Assembly (NCBI GenBank): GCA_914767885.1
Contig: CAJZBQ010000048.1
Coordinates: forward strand, 124,001 to 188,000
DNA length: 64,000 nt
Reading direction: 5' to 3'
DNA from: Blepharisma stoltei
Taxonomy: Eukaryota > Ciliophora > Heterotrichea > Heterotrichida > Blepharismidae
Shown one piece after another: positions 1 to 13,314 of the stretch (position 1 is its first letter; each line of letters opens with the position of its first letter). The position numbers were made by a program, and so were the translations under genes. A model generated the notes under the pieces. It was not told where the DNA came from and did not search any database. It saw nothing but the letters and a program-made list of their open reading frames with translations.

Positions 1-2
1 AT

Positions 3-2747
3 ATCAGCCAGCAGCGGAAAGAAGCTGAAGATCTTCACCGATCTATTAAATCCAAAGATTTTGAGCTAGAAGAAATGCTAAAAACTGCTCAAGAAGAAAA
101 AGAAATGCTGCATACCCAAGTAAGCAAACTTGCTGATCTTCTTAAACTTGCTAAAGATAAGCTATTAGACTACGATAACAGAGAGCTCGCCTGGACCAAA
201 GAAAAAGAAGAGCTTAAGCGGCGGATTGACACAAAAGAAAAAGAAAAGCAAGAAATCGAACAAATGATAGCAAATATGAAAGACCAGTCAGAAGACTCAA
301 AAAAATCAATTGAAGAAAAACTGAAGCTTCAGAATTTAGTATCAAAACTAACTGAAGATTTAAACGCTACCAGAAAAGACCTTGAAGAATCAGTAGGAAA
401 ATCCTATCGACAAGAAAGTGACTGGGAAAAAGAAAAAAATGACTTAATGCACCTCCAAAATCAGCTTAAAAAAGAAGTAGAACAGCTCCACCATAGAATG
501 AAAAACCAAGAAGACTTTTTTGAAAATGAGCTGCAATCGTCACAACTTGCAATAGAAAAGCTTAAGGACGATTGCAAAGACTTAAAAACTCAAGCAAAAA
601 TACATCAAGACGAAACTTCGAGACTTAACCAAATGAAAGAAGTCCTTGAAAAAGAAATTTCGGACAAAACCAACCAAATACAAGAATTGTCACAAGTGTC
701 TCTGCAAGGCCCATCTGAAGTAAAAGTAAAGGTCTTAGAAGAGCAGGTGTCTGATATACAAAAGGCTGCAGGCTATAAAGTAAAAATCCTTGAAGAGCAA
801 GTAGCAGATCTCCAAAGCAGCTTAAATCAGTCAGAAAATAGGCTGCAAAGCGTAATAAAAGAAAAAGACGAGCTTAGAAACGAGCTCAGCATAAAACACT
901 CAGAGCTTCAATCTATAAGTGAAGAGTGCCAAAACATGCATGACCAGCTCTATGAGATTGGCGAAAAACAAAGAACACCAAAAAGCCCTGACCGCGACGA
1001 AAGATTTTTTAATCGGTCTCGAGAAGGCAGCTTAGAAAGCAGCTCACATAGTGCTCAAGATTTAATGATCATTGAAGGCCTAGCCCCAAGTGTTACACAG
1101 AATAACCCACTGTTAGAAAATGTTTCTAACCTGCGTAGGGAGCCTCCTATGACTTATTCAAATGTTTGGAAACTATTTGAAGCTTTAATGCAAGATAAAT
1201 GTAAGCTGGACAGGCTTGAAATGGCACTAGGAAGACAGCCACGCACAATGACGGAATATATGCTAGATTTCGTATATCTTCATTATGGGCTAAAAGCCTT
1301 AGCGTTAAAGCAGCTGAAAGCTCTGATAACATCTTTGGAGCAGCTTTATAAAATTGGTCACCCGTATGGTGTTTTGTTCTGTAGGTTCCTTGGACTTTTC
1401 CATCCTCGTCCACTTCCTTATCAAGTCTCAATATATGCTTTAATTGTCCAAGAACAATTTTCTGTTTTGACTACAAAAATCAAAGAAAAACCTGCGAATT
1501 TCACTGAGCAATATGAAATTTTGCAGTTTGGAGGCGTCGCTTCAATTGTGGATGTTATGGATCTCATAATGAAAATCTGCAGAAACAACAGAGAAGCTGG
1601 AGAAAGAATCATAATGCAGCTTCATAGAGATAGGCCTGACAAGCTAGAATTGACAATCCTCAAAGTATGTGGGACAATGGCTCGTATGGGAAAAAGCTCG
1701 GACTATATTTTTGAAGTCTTAGATATAGACCAAGGAGGCTCAATTGACTACCAAACCTTTATTGACGGGATCAGATTTACACTAAACATTTGGATTACCC
1801 AAGAAGAAGGTGAACTTTTATGTGCATTTATTGATGAGCAACAAACTGGCTTAATTTCTTATATAGACTGGTACCAAAAAATCAATTTTGTGGAATTCGC
1901 TGAGAAAATGTACAGTAAGGTTGCTATGATAACTAAAGCTGACTTCTTAAATGCCTTAGTTTATTAATATTAAAATAATGGCGTTCGAGGTATAAGGACT
2001 CAAAGGCGCACCGTCTGATGGATTGGTGTGATGGCGAAAGATGCTCCTAGTAGCTAGACCATTTCAATGGAAGCATGCTGACACAGAGCGCTTTGATTCT
2101 CCCAAAGATTTTCTGTTCCTGCCAGATGAGCTAGACAATTTTTGCCTACCACGTGGACATAGTTTTCCCTTATCGGTACCATCGAGGCATCTCCTGGATG
2201 GTGGCTCCGCCCTACTAGTCCCTTCGACAAGTGATTACGTCGGAAATCCAAATAGGCAGCCTTCCATTTCCCTCATTTTAGTCTGATATATAAGGATACT
2301 GGATTTTTGGAGCTTCGATAAGGCGGTAGTTATTGGTTATCCGCTTATTTCCGACATTAAATCTTAGTTGATGAGTATGAATATGAAGTTGTCCAAGACT
2401 ATTACCAATTACGACAGATGATAAGGTTCCCTTCACTTGACATGAATTCTGTGCTAAGCTTACTGATGCAGATTGACCCAAGCCTTGATGAAGAAGAAGC
2501 AATGAAACTGTATAATGAAGCAAGAGAGCACGAAAGAGACGTCAGAGGATATGTGAGTCCCGAAGCATTCTGCATTATTGTGCTGAAAAATAGGGTCGGA
2601 GGGTATGGAATCGGGATGTTTGATGTATACGCATTAGACCAAGGGTTGCCGAAAATCAGCTCTGAAGGAGTGAAAAATGAATTGGTTGTAGAAAGAGACT
2701 ATAAAGGGAAGCTAGAAGTGGATATAAGGAAAAAGTCGAGAAATTAA
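3..2747 (+). CDS. Coiled-coil EF-hand protein, 5' partial, split by one IES
   Basis: The frame is open from base 3, so the N-terminus lies outside the window. About 778 codons remain once 1962-2369 is removed. The first ~330 residues are a long Lys/Glu-rich heptad coiled coil. The C-terminal third is globular and carries EF-hand-like loops: a good one, DIDQGGSIDYQT, near 1715-1750, then a weaker DEQQTGLISYID. Removing the insertion at the CTTAGTT direct repeat joins ...DFLNALV to DEYEYEVVQDYY in frame; without it the ORF stops at 1967. This suggests a Ca-responsive cytoskeletal or basal-body scaffold, but no named family is recognised. The stop at 2745-2747 lies 6 bp before MITE copy A. Confidence 0.8.
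1962..2369 (+). mobile_element. IES 1: 408-bp insertion with 7-bp direct repeat CTTAGTT
   Basis: CTTAGTT occurs at 1955-1961 and 2363-2369, and deleting one repeat unit (408 bp) restores the gene. The repeat contains TA. No terminal inverted repeat is visible. The insert is GC-richer than its surroundings and is related along its length to the insertion at 48219-48602. Shared pieces include GTCGGAAATCCAAA, TTTTTGGAGC and a stretch around TTTTGCCTACCAC, and both begin with an A-rich run followed by ATGGYGT. A decayed non-autonomous retroposon is one reading. Confidence 0.8.
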
Positions 2748-2753
2748 TTTAAA

Positions 2754-3128
2754 TAACTCCCCCCCCCTCCGTGAGTGAACAAAACCATTAGAAAAATCGG
2801 CATTTTTTGCCCAAAAACGACCCTCCGTGAGTGAACAAAAATGTTTTTAATAGAAAAAGTTTTTATGGGAAAAAATTTTGATATATAAGTGATAATTAGC
2901 ATAATGAAATCTAGAGCTAATTCTGTTTAATTTTAAACAAATTGCGTTTTAAAACATAAATTTTATAAATTAATATTTGCTTTCCAATTTTTTTGCGAAT
3001 TAGGATTTTTTAAATTTCGAAAAAAAAAATTTTTATAAAAAATTTATATATAAATTTTTTAAAAAAAAAAAAATTAACCGTGAGTGAACAAAAATTTTTT
3101 TGTTCACTCACGGAGGGGGGGGGAGTAA
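2754..3128. mobile_element. MITE copy A (G/C-run TIR family)
   Basis: The element is flanked by TAA on both sides (2754-2756, 3126-3128). Its terminal inverted repeats begin CTCCCCCCCCTCCGTGAG and continue to GTGAACAAAA. A conserved interior reads TTTTGATATATAAGTGATAA, then a short internal direct copy of the TIR. It sits between the convergent 3' ends of the EF-hand gene and the PRMT gene. Confidence 0.9.
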
Positions 3129-3156
3129 GCTATTTTAAAATGAATTAGTCTTAGTA

Positions 3157-4517
<1,361 letters not shown>

Positions 4518-7500
4518 ATGACAGAGGGCAGAGGAGTTGTATCTAAAAAGGAGCTATCTCCAGGCATCATCTTACACAAAGAAATAATCCCAGGCAAAGC
4601 AGAAGGTGTAGAGTGCATTTATGAGTTTCGAGTTGAGCTTCAGAGATTAAATACATTGGAATTTACAGTTGATTTTACAGGCTCCAAAAATGTTTTACTA
4701 GACGGAGGGTCTGGGTTAGTAAAATCTACCATTGTTCAAGCTTTTGAAACAACTACAGTCGCAGTATTGAAAATGACTAGACAATGGATGCTAAAATCAA
4801 AGTTTCGGTTCATAATCCGAGCAGCTCCACGTGCTCTCCAAGAACAATATTTAAAGCGAGAAATTCAAGACCTCAATGCAAAAATAGAAAAATCCAAACA
4901 AATACTGTCTAAAATCTCAGTAAATTTGTCATCAGTATAGCTCATGCACCGTTATAGGTCACCATCATTGAAAATTTACGTTATAATGGACTAAATGCCT
5001 TCTGCATCCAAGACAGAACCCTCATCATAGATAAGCACTAAGATTTTAAATAAAATTTCAAAATTATTAATTCTTGTTTTATATAATTTGCATTATTCGC
5101 TCCGTAATAAAAGTAACGATTATGCGGCAAATGGCTTAGACCCAATTGGGGATCAAAATGACACACCAAAAATCGTTTATAGCGCGAAATAGGTTGACGA
5201 ATAAATGAGCCAATGACTTTTTTAAAAATTAATTTTAAAATTAAGATACTGCTAAAAGTTCTTAAAGTCTCATATGAACTGACTCTAGAAAAATTAAAAA
5301 TGGCTATTATTGAAATTCCAAAAGCTTGTTTTTTAGTGAGTGTATTTTGGTATACTGTAAATTTTTTAAATATTATTATATTTACATGATTAATTGAACT
5401 TATATTTAGAAATTTTCAACTATAGATTATAACTCTTCGTGAAGTTCTTAAAGACTAATATAAATCCATATTGCATAATTTAGTTTTGAAATATATTTTG
5501 TAGAAATTGAATTAAATATTGCTGGTCAATTCATATCTTAATTTTAAAATAAAGCCATTTTAAAAGTTGACTCGTTTATTTGCCAGCCTATTTTCACACT
5601 TTTCAATCATTTTTGGCCTGTCACTTTTGATCCCCAATTGTGCCTAAGCCTTTTGTCTCATAATCGCTGCTTTTCATAAGGGGCGAGAGAAGACCATTTA
5701 ACATAAATTATATAAAAAAGAATAAATAATTTGAAATTAAAGAAATTTTATTTAAAATATGAATGATAAGGATTCTATTTAGGATATAAAAGGAATCAAG
5801 TCCATTATAACGGTGCATAAGCTATACAAGAAATTGAGCAAGTTTTGACTCAAAAAGGTACGAATTTTCTTGATATTGAATTCCCCCCTTTAGATGCGTC
5901 AATTTATAGAGAAGTTGATAAAGAGCCATTTGACCAGCTGGTCCATTGAAGAAGGCCAAATGAATTTTTTATAGTAGACTATGGAGAAGGGCTAAAAGAC
6001 CCCAGAATCTTTTCTGAAGAAATTGAGCCTTATGATGTTCGCCAAGGACAGTTAGGAGACTCCTGGTTTATGAGTGCTCTTGCTTCATTAGCAGAAAGGC
6101 CAGCTTTAATTGAAAGACTTTTCATTACCAAGCAGGTGAATAGCATAGGGATTTATAGAATCAAATTATGTAAAAATGGAGAATGGGTCACTGTTACAAT
6201 TGATGACTATTTTCCTTGCTTTCCGATGGGGCAGCCAATATTTTCAAGGGCTAATGGAAATGAGCTGTGGGTACTTATACTTGAAAAAGCTTATGCTAAA
6301 TTGCATGGACACTATTATTTGTTAAAAGGAGGGTTTGCGAATGAAGGGCTTATTGATTTAACTGGATGTCCAACTACGGAGAATTTTCAAAAAAAATTAC
6401 ACACAAACTGCAGAAAATGCAAAAAACACGAATGCTTTTTTGCAAAAAATCTTGAAAAAAATGAAAATGTGTAAAAATTAAATTTAATTTGGTAATATTT
6501 TAAGAGTTTTTGAAAAAAAAAATTTTTGGTGTTGCATTTATGCAGTTTTTGCAAATTCTCGTCCAACTGCCCAATTTCATTTTCACGACGAAGATATACA
6601 AAAACTTATAGAAAGTGGCCAGTTTTGGCTGATGATAAAGGATTTTGACGAAGAAGGGTATAGCCCGAACCCTGCTTTGGATCGGGTTTTACTGACATCG
6701 GGAAACGCCAGATGGGATTTGAAAATCAGCGTTTGTTCTCCTCAGATGACAAATATCCAACAAACAAGAGGATTTGTCATCTGGGGAGCTTACTTTGCAA
6801 GCAAAAACTAGTTCGTCAACTCCCATCTGACATCTCCCACGTCAGTAAAACCCGATCCAAAGCATGGATCCACTATACATTTTGTCAGCAAGCACTCAAG
6901 GCGAAGAAAGGTGAAACGAAGTCAATTTCCTTGGGACCTTAGAAGCTGGATTATTGCCTGGGCATGCTTATACAATTTTATCTATCAAAGAAGCCCAAGG
7001 CAATCTTTTAATAAATTTGCGTAATCCATGAGGAAAAATTGACTGAAATGGTGACTGAAGTGATGGGTCAGCTGAATGGACTGCAGCCATGAAAAGAGAG
7101 CTAAACCCTGTCTTTGACGAAGACAACGGGAATTTTTGGATGAATTTTGATGACTTTATTCAGCATTTTTCAACCCTAAATGTCTGCAGAGTAAAAAACT
7201 GGGACGAAGTTAGAATTAAAGGGAAATTTATAAGGGTCCAAGACGTAGAAGACTCAAATATGGAAGTTGTCGTATCTAAGTGGTATTATAGCGTAGATTT
7301 ACCTGAAAGGGTCAGGATTTTTATAGGGATTCATCAAGAAGATGAAAGGATTTTTGGGGTTGCTTCTAGAAGACAATATTTAGACATAGGGATAGTGGTG
7401 CTTAAAAGAATGCCTGATGGGACAGTAAATTTGATAGAATCCAAAGATTTTAGCATTGACCGACAGTGTGAGATGGAGATTTTACTAGACCCTGGATCAT

Positions 7501-8276
7501 ATATAATTTTGCCAAGGACTTCAGGATGCTTGCTAAGAAGGCCAACTGATGCAGTTCCTGAAAGAATAACTCTGCTTAACAGTAAAGGAGAGCTTACAGA
7601 CTTAGCAGAATCCACGATTAATGATATTTTCAGAAAATTTGATATGCTCTTAAACAGAGAGCTTTCTTATACAGAATTTAAAGGGTTTTATGAGTGTATC
7701 AATAGGACTATAAGTGAGGTCGAGTATCGTCAAAAAGTCCTTAAAAAATATTCCTCAACTGAAAATGGGCTAAGCTTAAAAGGGTTTAAAGACTTTTTTA
7801 TTGAAAATATCAAAGCTCAAGGCGAAGAGGTAATTTGGGGATGGCTTGAGAGCTTAGGATATGATAGAGAACTATACTCAGTCAGGTCACGGTGCTTTAT
7901 TTTGACTTTTCATAGTGTCACTGAAATTTCAGTAACAGTCAGAGACGCCATCCAAACTGATCTAGATAACCGCACCAATGTACTTTTAATAGAAAAACAA
8001 GGGACTGAGCTAGACAGCAAAACTGGGGTCAGATGTTTTTATTATTTATCCAAAAATGTCCATTGCTACTCATATGGTGTTTATAATGAGCAGTCTCAAG
8101 CTATAGAAGTTACTTTAGACTGTGGAGGCTCTGATAGCATGGTTTTCAGTACTAAAGGATCATATGTGAAAAAAAGAATCGAGCCTGGCCAGCTTGAATT
8201 CATGCTCCATGCTATGGCAATTCCTAGTGCAGATACCTTTGTGAGATCAGCCAGATGTACATGGCATGCAGTTTAA
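4518..8276 (+). CDS. Calpain-like protein with catalytic Cys replaced by Ser; three IESs
   Basis: After removing 4936-5824, 6368-6560 and 6659-6875 the frame is 819 codons plus stop. The N-terminal ~140 residues are C2-like with a short coiled coil. The papain-type core follows, with GQLGDSWF where active calpains have GQLGDCW (Ser codon 6061-6063), His in LLPGHAYTIL, and Asn in LRNPWGKIDW. A domain-III/C2-like region comes next (SKWYYSVDL...), then an EF-hand-like helical part and a second beta-rich domain. Because only the nucleophile is changed, it is probably a non-proteolytic or strongly altered calpain homolog. Several Trp codons are UGA. The stop is 15 bp before BUD13. Confidence 0.88.
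4936..5824. mobile_element. IES 3: 889-bp long foldback element
   Basis: The element is TA-flanked (4936-4937, 5825-5826). Its ends are inverted copies beginning TATAGCTCATGCACCG and, on the other strand, TATAGCTTATGCACCG. The inverted homology continues inward: about 5100-5220 pairs with about 5570-5700, around the shared core CAATTGGGGATCAAAA. The whole element is thus a long imperfect palindrome with an AT-rich centre. Excision restores ...VNLSSV-QEIEQVL. Confidence 0.92.
6368..6560. mobile_element. IES 4: 193-bp insertion with 8-bp repeat GTCCAACT (no TA)
   Basis: GTCCAACT occurs at 6368-6375 and 6561-6568. Removing one unit joins LTGCPT to AQFHFHDEDIQ in frame. The ends are loosely inverted: ACGGAGAATTTTC against ACGAGAATTTGC read from the other side. 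No TA can serve as junction on the right side, unlike most IESs here. Confidence 0.75.
6659..6875. mobile_element. IES 5: 217-bp foldback element
   Basis: TA-flanked (6659-6660, 6876-6877). The ends form an inverted repeat around GCTTTGGATCGGGTTTTACT. A second nested pair around CAGATGACAAAT makes almost the entire element self-complementary. Excision restores DEEGY-ILSASTQGE and places the downstream UGA codon as Trp. Confidence 0.92.
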
Positions 8277-8291
8277 TTTTAATTCTTAATA

Positions 8292-9113
8292 ATGTCTAAA
8301 GATTATCATAAACTATACGCATCCAATGAAAACAGTGCTAGAAGCCTGAACTCTTATAAGAAAAAGCTGCTGAATGAAGAATCAGAAGTCACTGATATTT
8401 ATCAGACCGAAAATGAAGGAAAACTTGATAAGTGGATCGGATATGAATCAGATGAAGAATCAGAACCAAGACAAAGACTAGACTCAGAAAGTGAGGACGA
8501 AGAAAACGAAAAAAATGAAGAAAAAATAGTCCAAAGGGCTATTTTTGATGAAAATTCTGAAAAAGTCCAAGTAAGAGAAAGAATTGGAAAAGCTGATGTA
8601 AAATGGCTTGGGGCGAAGCCAGATAGAACTGAAAAAATAATCACTAATAAAGAAGAATTGCAAGCTGGAAATATAATACATAGGGATAAGCAAGGCAGAA
8701 TTTTAGAAGGAGGAATAAATAAAGAGCAGGAGCTGAAAAAGTTAAATGAAGAAAGACTAAATCAATGAAAAAGCGGAGCTGAACAAAGGAAGGAAAAAGA
8801 AGATATGATAAGGAATATTAAAGCAGAAAAAAATAAACCATTTGCAAGATATGAAATTGAAGAAGACGCTGATCAAGAGTTTAAAACTAAAAAAAGATTT
8901 GGGGACCCAGCTTTGGCATTTCAAGAAAATAGACTAAAAAAAATGAAAACTGAATGCCCTTATAGCTGGGAAAATAGGTTTAATATAAAGCCTGGGAGCA
9001 AATGGGATGGAAGAGATAGAAGTAATGAATTTGAAAGGAGATGGATGGCAAAACAAGGAAGAAAAGAATGGGAAAAAAGCTTTGTCTACAAGCAGTTTGC
9101 AAGCGAGTTATAA
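8292..9113 (+). CDS. BUD13: BUD13 pre-mRNA splicing factor
   Basis: Component of the retention and splicing (RES) complex of the spliceosome, nuclear. The start [11 protein letters not shown] and the C-terminal signature [20 protein letters not shown] (family form NRFxIxPGxRWDGVDRSNGFE) identify it. The middle is acidic and charged. 273 codons plus stop; the UGA at 8766-8768 is Trp within the frame, not a stop. It is shorter than animal BUD13 because the N-terminal repeats are missing, close to the fungal form. It starts only 15 bp after the calpain-like stop. Confidence 0.9.
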
Positions 9114-9234
9114 ACAAAAATAAATAATTTGTAGATTTAAAAGATTCAAATATAGCTAATTTAGAACATTTCTAGCAGAGTTTAAATATGAAAATAGTCA
9201 TTGCGGTTTCATTTTAATTTTAATAATAAAATAT

Positions 9235-9540
9235 ATGGGTGCTTGTTACGGAACTCAATCCAAATATATGAAAAATTCAAAGGTTTGCCATCACAAAAGT
9301 GATAGCGAGTATGAAGATGCATATGAGAAGCTTAAACTCCAAAGCAAAAGACAAAAAATTTTAGTTAAAAAAGCAATTGAAGCTCCGATGCTTAATCTTA
9401 GTGAAAATTCACTATATAAGAGAAGGACAATCCTACTACACAACGAGATTCAACCTTCAACAAGTGGATTTGATCATCTTACAAGGACATTTTCTTCAAG
9501 CTCAAGTGTAATAACTATTGAAAGCAAACACATACAATAA
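9235..9540 (+). CDS. Small acylated family protein, paralog 1
   Basis: 101 aa, unrecognised. It begins MGACYG: Gly2 with a small residue at position 6 fits N-myristoylation, and Cys4 would be the palmitoylation site. The conserved core near residues 53-66 is EAPMLNLSENSLYKRR, and a Ser-rich tail follows. It is first of six homologs between 9.2 and 19.9 kb that share the MGxC start and the core (A/V)PxLxxxxNPLYxxR. Probably a membrane-anchored peripheral protein; function unknown. Confidence 0.75.
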   Translation: MGACYGTQSKYMKNSKVCHHKSDSEYEDAYEKLKLQSKRQKILVKKAIEAPMLNLSENSLYKRRTILLHNEIQPSTSGFDHLTRTFSSSSSVITIESKHIQ

Positions 9541-11577
9541 ATGTTATATAACGTTAATTAATGTTTATATAATAGAAGTATGAAATTAATTGAATAATTG
9601 GCAATTCATTTCATCTACAATTTGGATTGTTATGAAATAAACTTAAATATCTTTATCTAAGGCTTAATATTCATATAACTGCATATGGTAATTAATTAAA
9701 GATATTGATTCTTTAATCAAGCCTCTTTGATAAAGTTTAACAGATTTTTTTTGGATTTCCTAGTCATATATATTTAAATAATGGAGTAATGCGTTACAAT
9801 ATTTTAATAATTAGAAGGATAAAGAAGATTAAAATATCTTAAATTTTATACTGATTATTTTAATTACGGTTTCATTTTTATTTTCAAGATCTTTTATTAT
9901 GAAATTTCTTAGTTTTAAATGTACTTATTTTTATATAAATTTCCTTATATAGCTTATTCGTATTTCAGCTTTACGATTTTTTGTAATAAATATCTTAAAA
10001 GATGAAAACAAATAGAAAAATTATATGTTCGGTATTTTGTAAATAAAATACATTTATTCTATTTTTGCTCTTTACTAATGGTTTAGGCAAAAACATCTAA
10101 GAAGTGAAAACTCAAGTTATTTGATAAATAGTTGATAAAATTAATACCCTATAAATAACCATCTTACATACAATTTTGGTATGAATATGGAAATAGCTTA
10201 GTTAAAACTTAAAGCAAGCTCCTTTAATATTTTCTGAAAAATTGGCTATATTAGCAAGGACTTTCATAGTGAACCGAAGTTTTTCAATAATTTTTATTTT
10301 TAAGAAAGAGACTCTCTCGCTATCTCTAAGAATTAAAGTATAACTACTCGAAATCAGAAAATAACCCAGTTTCTGCTTTTAAAATAATCATTGAAAGCAG
10401 AAAGACCTATTGCATCATTGGCAATTGATTAAATACCTGACTGAATAATAATAATGATCATTATATCTAATTTATAACATATTCTTAAGAAATAGAAAGC
10501 TAGCTTTCTGTTCTCTTCTCATTCGGCTTAATTCTTAATAAATTTATTTCTTTTAACATTGCTATCTAGATAATCAATATCATTAACGTTTTGCTGCGTG
10601 TTCAATCTAATTCTAGACTCCATATTAAATGCGATAGAAAAGCCAATTTGAATAAGAAATCCTAATAGTCAATTTTTTAGGAATGCTCAAGTAAAGTCTT
10701 TCCTTCTATGAAGACTGTAATTTTTTCATCAAAAATCTAATTATGCTCTGATTACTTACATTTCATATTAAATAAAGGTTTATTGATTATTAGGCTTCTT
10801 GACAGTTTTAAAAAATTAGGCTCTTCTCTCAAGACCTATAATTGGCAGATTTATAAAGAAGTTAAGCAGAAATTACAGAAATATCATTAAACCTAATGGT
10901 TTTTCGGATCGAATGAGATTTATGAAGTTTTCTCCTAACAAAAAATAAATTAAAATAATAGGAAAATTAGCTATTTTTGGAAATTGTAAGAAAATATAAA
11001 CAATAAAATACGAATGAGTCTCATAGACTCTCTCTTCATTATTTAGAGTATATTTAAGATTTTTTCATAATTTATCTTAAATCTAATGAAAATAGTTACT
11101 TTAATAGCATAAAAGCCTAAGAATTAAATTTGAGATAAACTTGCTCATTTAATCACCTGAATAAAAACCCGCAAGGTAATTTTTATTAAAATTTTTAAAG
11201 TCCATTTTGAAAATTATTCAATTAATATTCACCACGATTTTTATTGTAAATTCAAGGAAAGAAGCGATTACTCTATCAAATCAAAACTCAAAAATTATTC
11301 AACAAAAAATTTTTAAAATTGTTTTGAGCATTAAAATACTGCCAATTGCTTCAAATTTACTTAAATCCAGATTTTTATAAAACTGAAAATTTTTATTCAC
11401 AGTTATAAAGCATATGGAAATTTATAAGTAAAAGACTTAGACGTATAATTAATCTCAAAATTCTATAAAATGCATTTTTTTAACCTGTCAGCTTACAGCC
11501 AGCGTCGGTTTTCATTTGATAAAATCGAGTTTATTTTTGATTACCATTAAATCTCTTCAAGCATATATTTAAAACAA
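9541..11577. other. AT-rich spacer, no gene seen
   Basis: About 2 kb at roughly 25-30 percent GC with stops in all frames. No TIR element, RNA gene or coding fragment was recognised. Confidence 0.5.
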
Positions 11578-11844
11578 ATGGGTTCGTGCTACGCTAAACA
11601 AGAGAAAAGTGCCAAAACCGCAGTCGAACCCACCGATCAATGGAAATCCGGCAACAGAAATTTTCGTCTAAACCGTCGTAAAGAATTTATAATACAAATG
11701 CAAATTATTTATCATCGAAAAGCAGCTGAAGCGCCTATATTGACAATTAATAAAAGCAGCTTGTATCATAAGCGATTAAATAAGGCTCAAAGTTTGTCAA
11801 AAAATGAGAATTTGTATCAAAATCAGGCTGTCAGCTGTTTCTAG
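11578..11844 (+). CDS. Small acylated family protein, paralog 2
   Basis: 88 aa. It starts MGSCYAK (Gly2, Cys4, Ala6), has a basic middle (RNFRLNRRKEF), and carries the family core as AEAPILTINKSSLYHKR. It is the most diverged of the six in the core (SS for NP). An uninterrupted ORF with the ATG directly after an A-rich leader. No function can be assigned beyond the likely membrane anchor. Confidence 0.7.
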   Translation: MGSCYAKQEKSAKTAVEPTDQWKSGNRNFRLNRRKEFIIQMQIIYHRKAAEAPILTINKSSLYHKRLNKAQSLSKNENLYQNQAVSCF

Positions 11845-13314
11845 GCTTCATTACAATATCATTAATAATTTAAACTAACAAAAATTGATTTAAACGGGCT
11901 TTTTCATTGCTTTCTCTCTAATTGCTAATATCTACTTTAGACCTACAAAATAAAAAGATGTTTTACTATATTTTGAGCATCGGGAAGAAATAATAAAATG
12001 GATAATATTCTCAGATTATATAAAACCTTCAAGATAGGGGATTTTATAGACTGAATTACTTCAAAAATAGCTCTTTATTTAATATTTAGACTTTAGAAAT
12101 GCTTGGTAACACTTTTTAGGAGAAGAATCACTTTATTTTAAAAATTATATTCCCTGAATATTTCTTAGTAGCAATTCAAAATCTATCATAAAGGCATTAA
12201 TATTATTATAAATATTTTAAACTGAAAATAGCAGCAAGCTTTAATGCAGACCTTATTACTTGCCCGCCATATTCTTTGATAGTTTTGCAAATATTTCTAT
12301 CAATCAAATTCTATAAGGCTTATCAAGCAAGGACTTGAGTTATGACAGTTTTTACTTTAAATAGATATTTAGTCAAGCTGAGAAGATATAATTTCATTAA
12401 TTCAAGCCAGTTGGGTATATCTTATAATAAAATTTTATTATTTCATCAAATAAAACCTAATTCTTAAGATTTTATATCATATTATCAGTTTTAGTAAAAG
12501 AGAACATCTTTAAGTAAGTAAAACTGGCTTTATAATTTGTATTGTTATAATTTGCAAATATGGGATTAAAATTAACTGCAATTTTTTAATAAAGAACGTA
12601 ATTGAGTTTAACACAAAGGCTGTATCTCTTAAAATTAAAAAATGCATTATAAAAATTAGAACGCATATTATTTTAAATTATTATTTAACTATATTTAAGA
12701 ATAAATTTGAACCTGGTTTAAGTTTTACATTTATTTATAAGTTGTCTTTCAAAGCTTTTAAGCATCTTTCTTTAAGCACTGTTTATTAAAATATAAAAGA
12801 TAAAATATGTTTACTTAGTTTGCTCACTTGATAAAATATCAGTATAAGAGTTGATAAAGAAGTCAATATTACTTCACTGTCTATAATTACGTATGACGCA
12901 GCAGGCTACGACTTTTTAGCTAAATCATAGAGCTGATTTTCTTTATAATACTAACTTCATTGTAAAAAAACTTTATGGATTTGCGCATTATGTTTATCTA
13001 ATACTATATCCTATTTAATTTTCTCAAATTACTCAGAATTTTTTTATTCGGAAATATATAAATTAGGCTATCTCTTTGTCAATAATCTTTTTATTATTTG
13101 GCAATCATAGAAGCATTAGATCGCTAAAGAATAAATACTTCACAGCAGGATCATTATTTATTTTAACCCAAAACTTTTTTTTCTTATGCTTGAATTTTCT
13201 AAAATATTTTTCGAAATTTTTATTTTCATATGCTCCTTTCAATATAAATCCTCCTTTAGTCCACACTGAAATTTTATCAAAATGGATTTAGAAACCATTG
13301 AAATAATCTAATTC
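11845..13314. other. AT-rich spacer, no gene seen
   Basis: 1.47 kb of AT-rich DNA. An open frame at 13076-13291 is Phe/Leu-rich low-complexity translation without family support and is not called. Confidence 0.5.

Noticed and set aside
3100-3126. C/G runs as telomeric repeats
   Set aside because: They are single homopolymer runs at the tips of inverted repeats, not tandem telomere units, and occur internally.
13076-13291. 71-aa ORF
   Set aside because: Phe/Leu/Lys low complexity from AT-rich DNA, with no family support.
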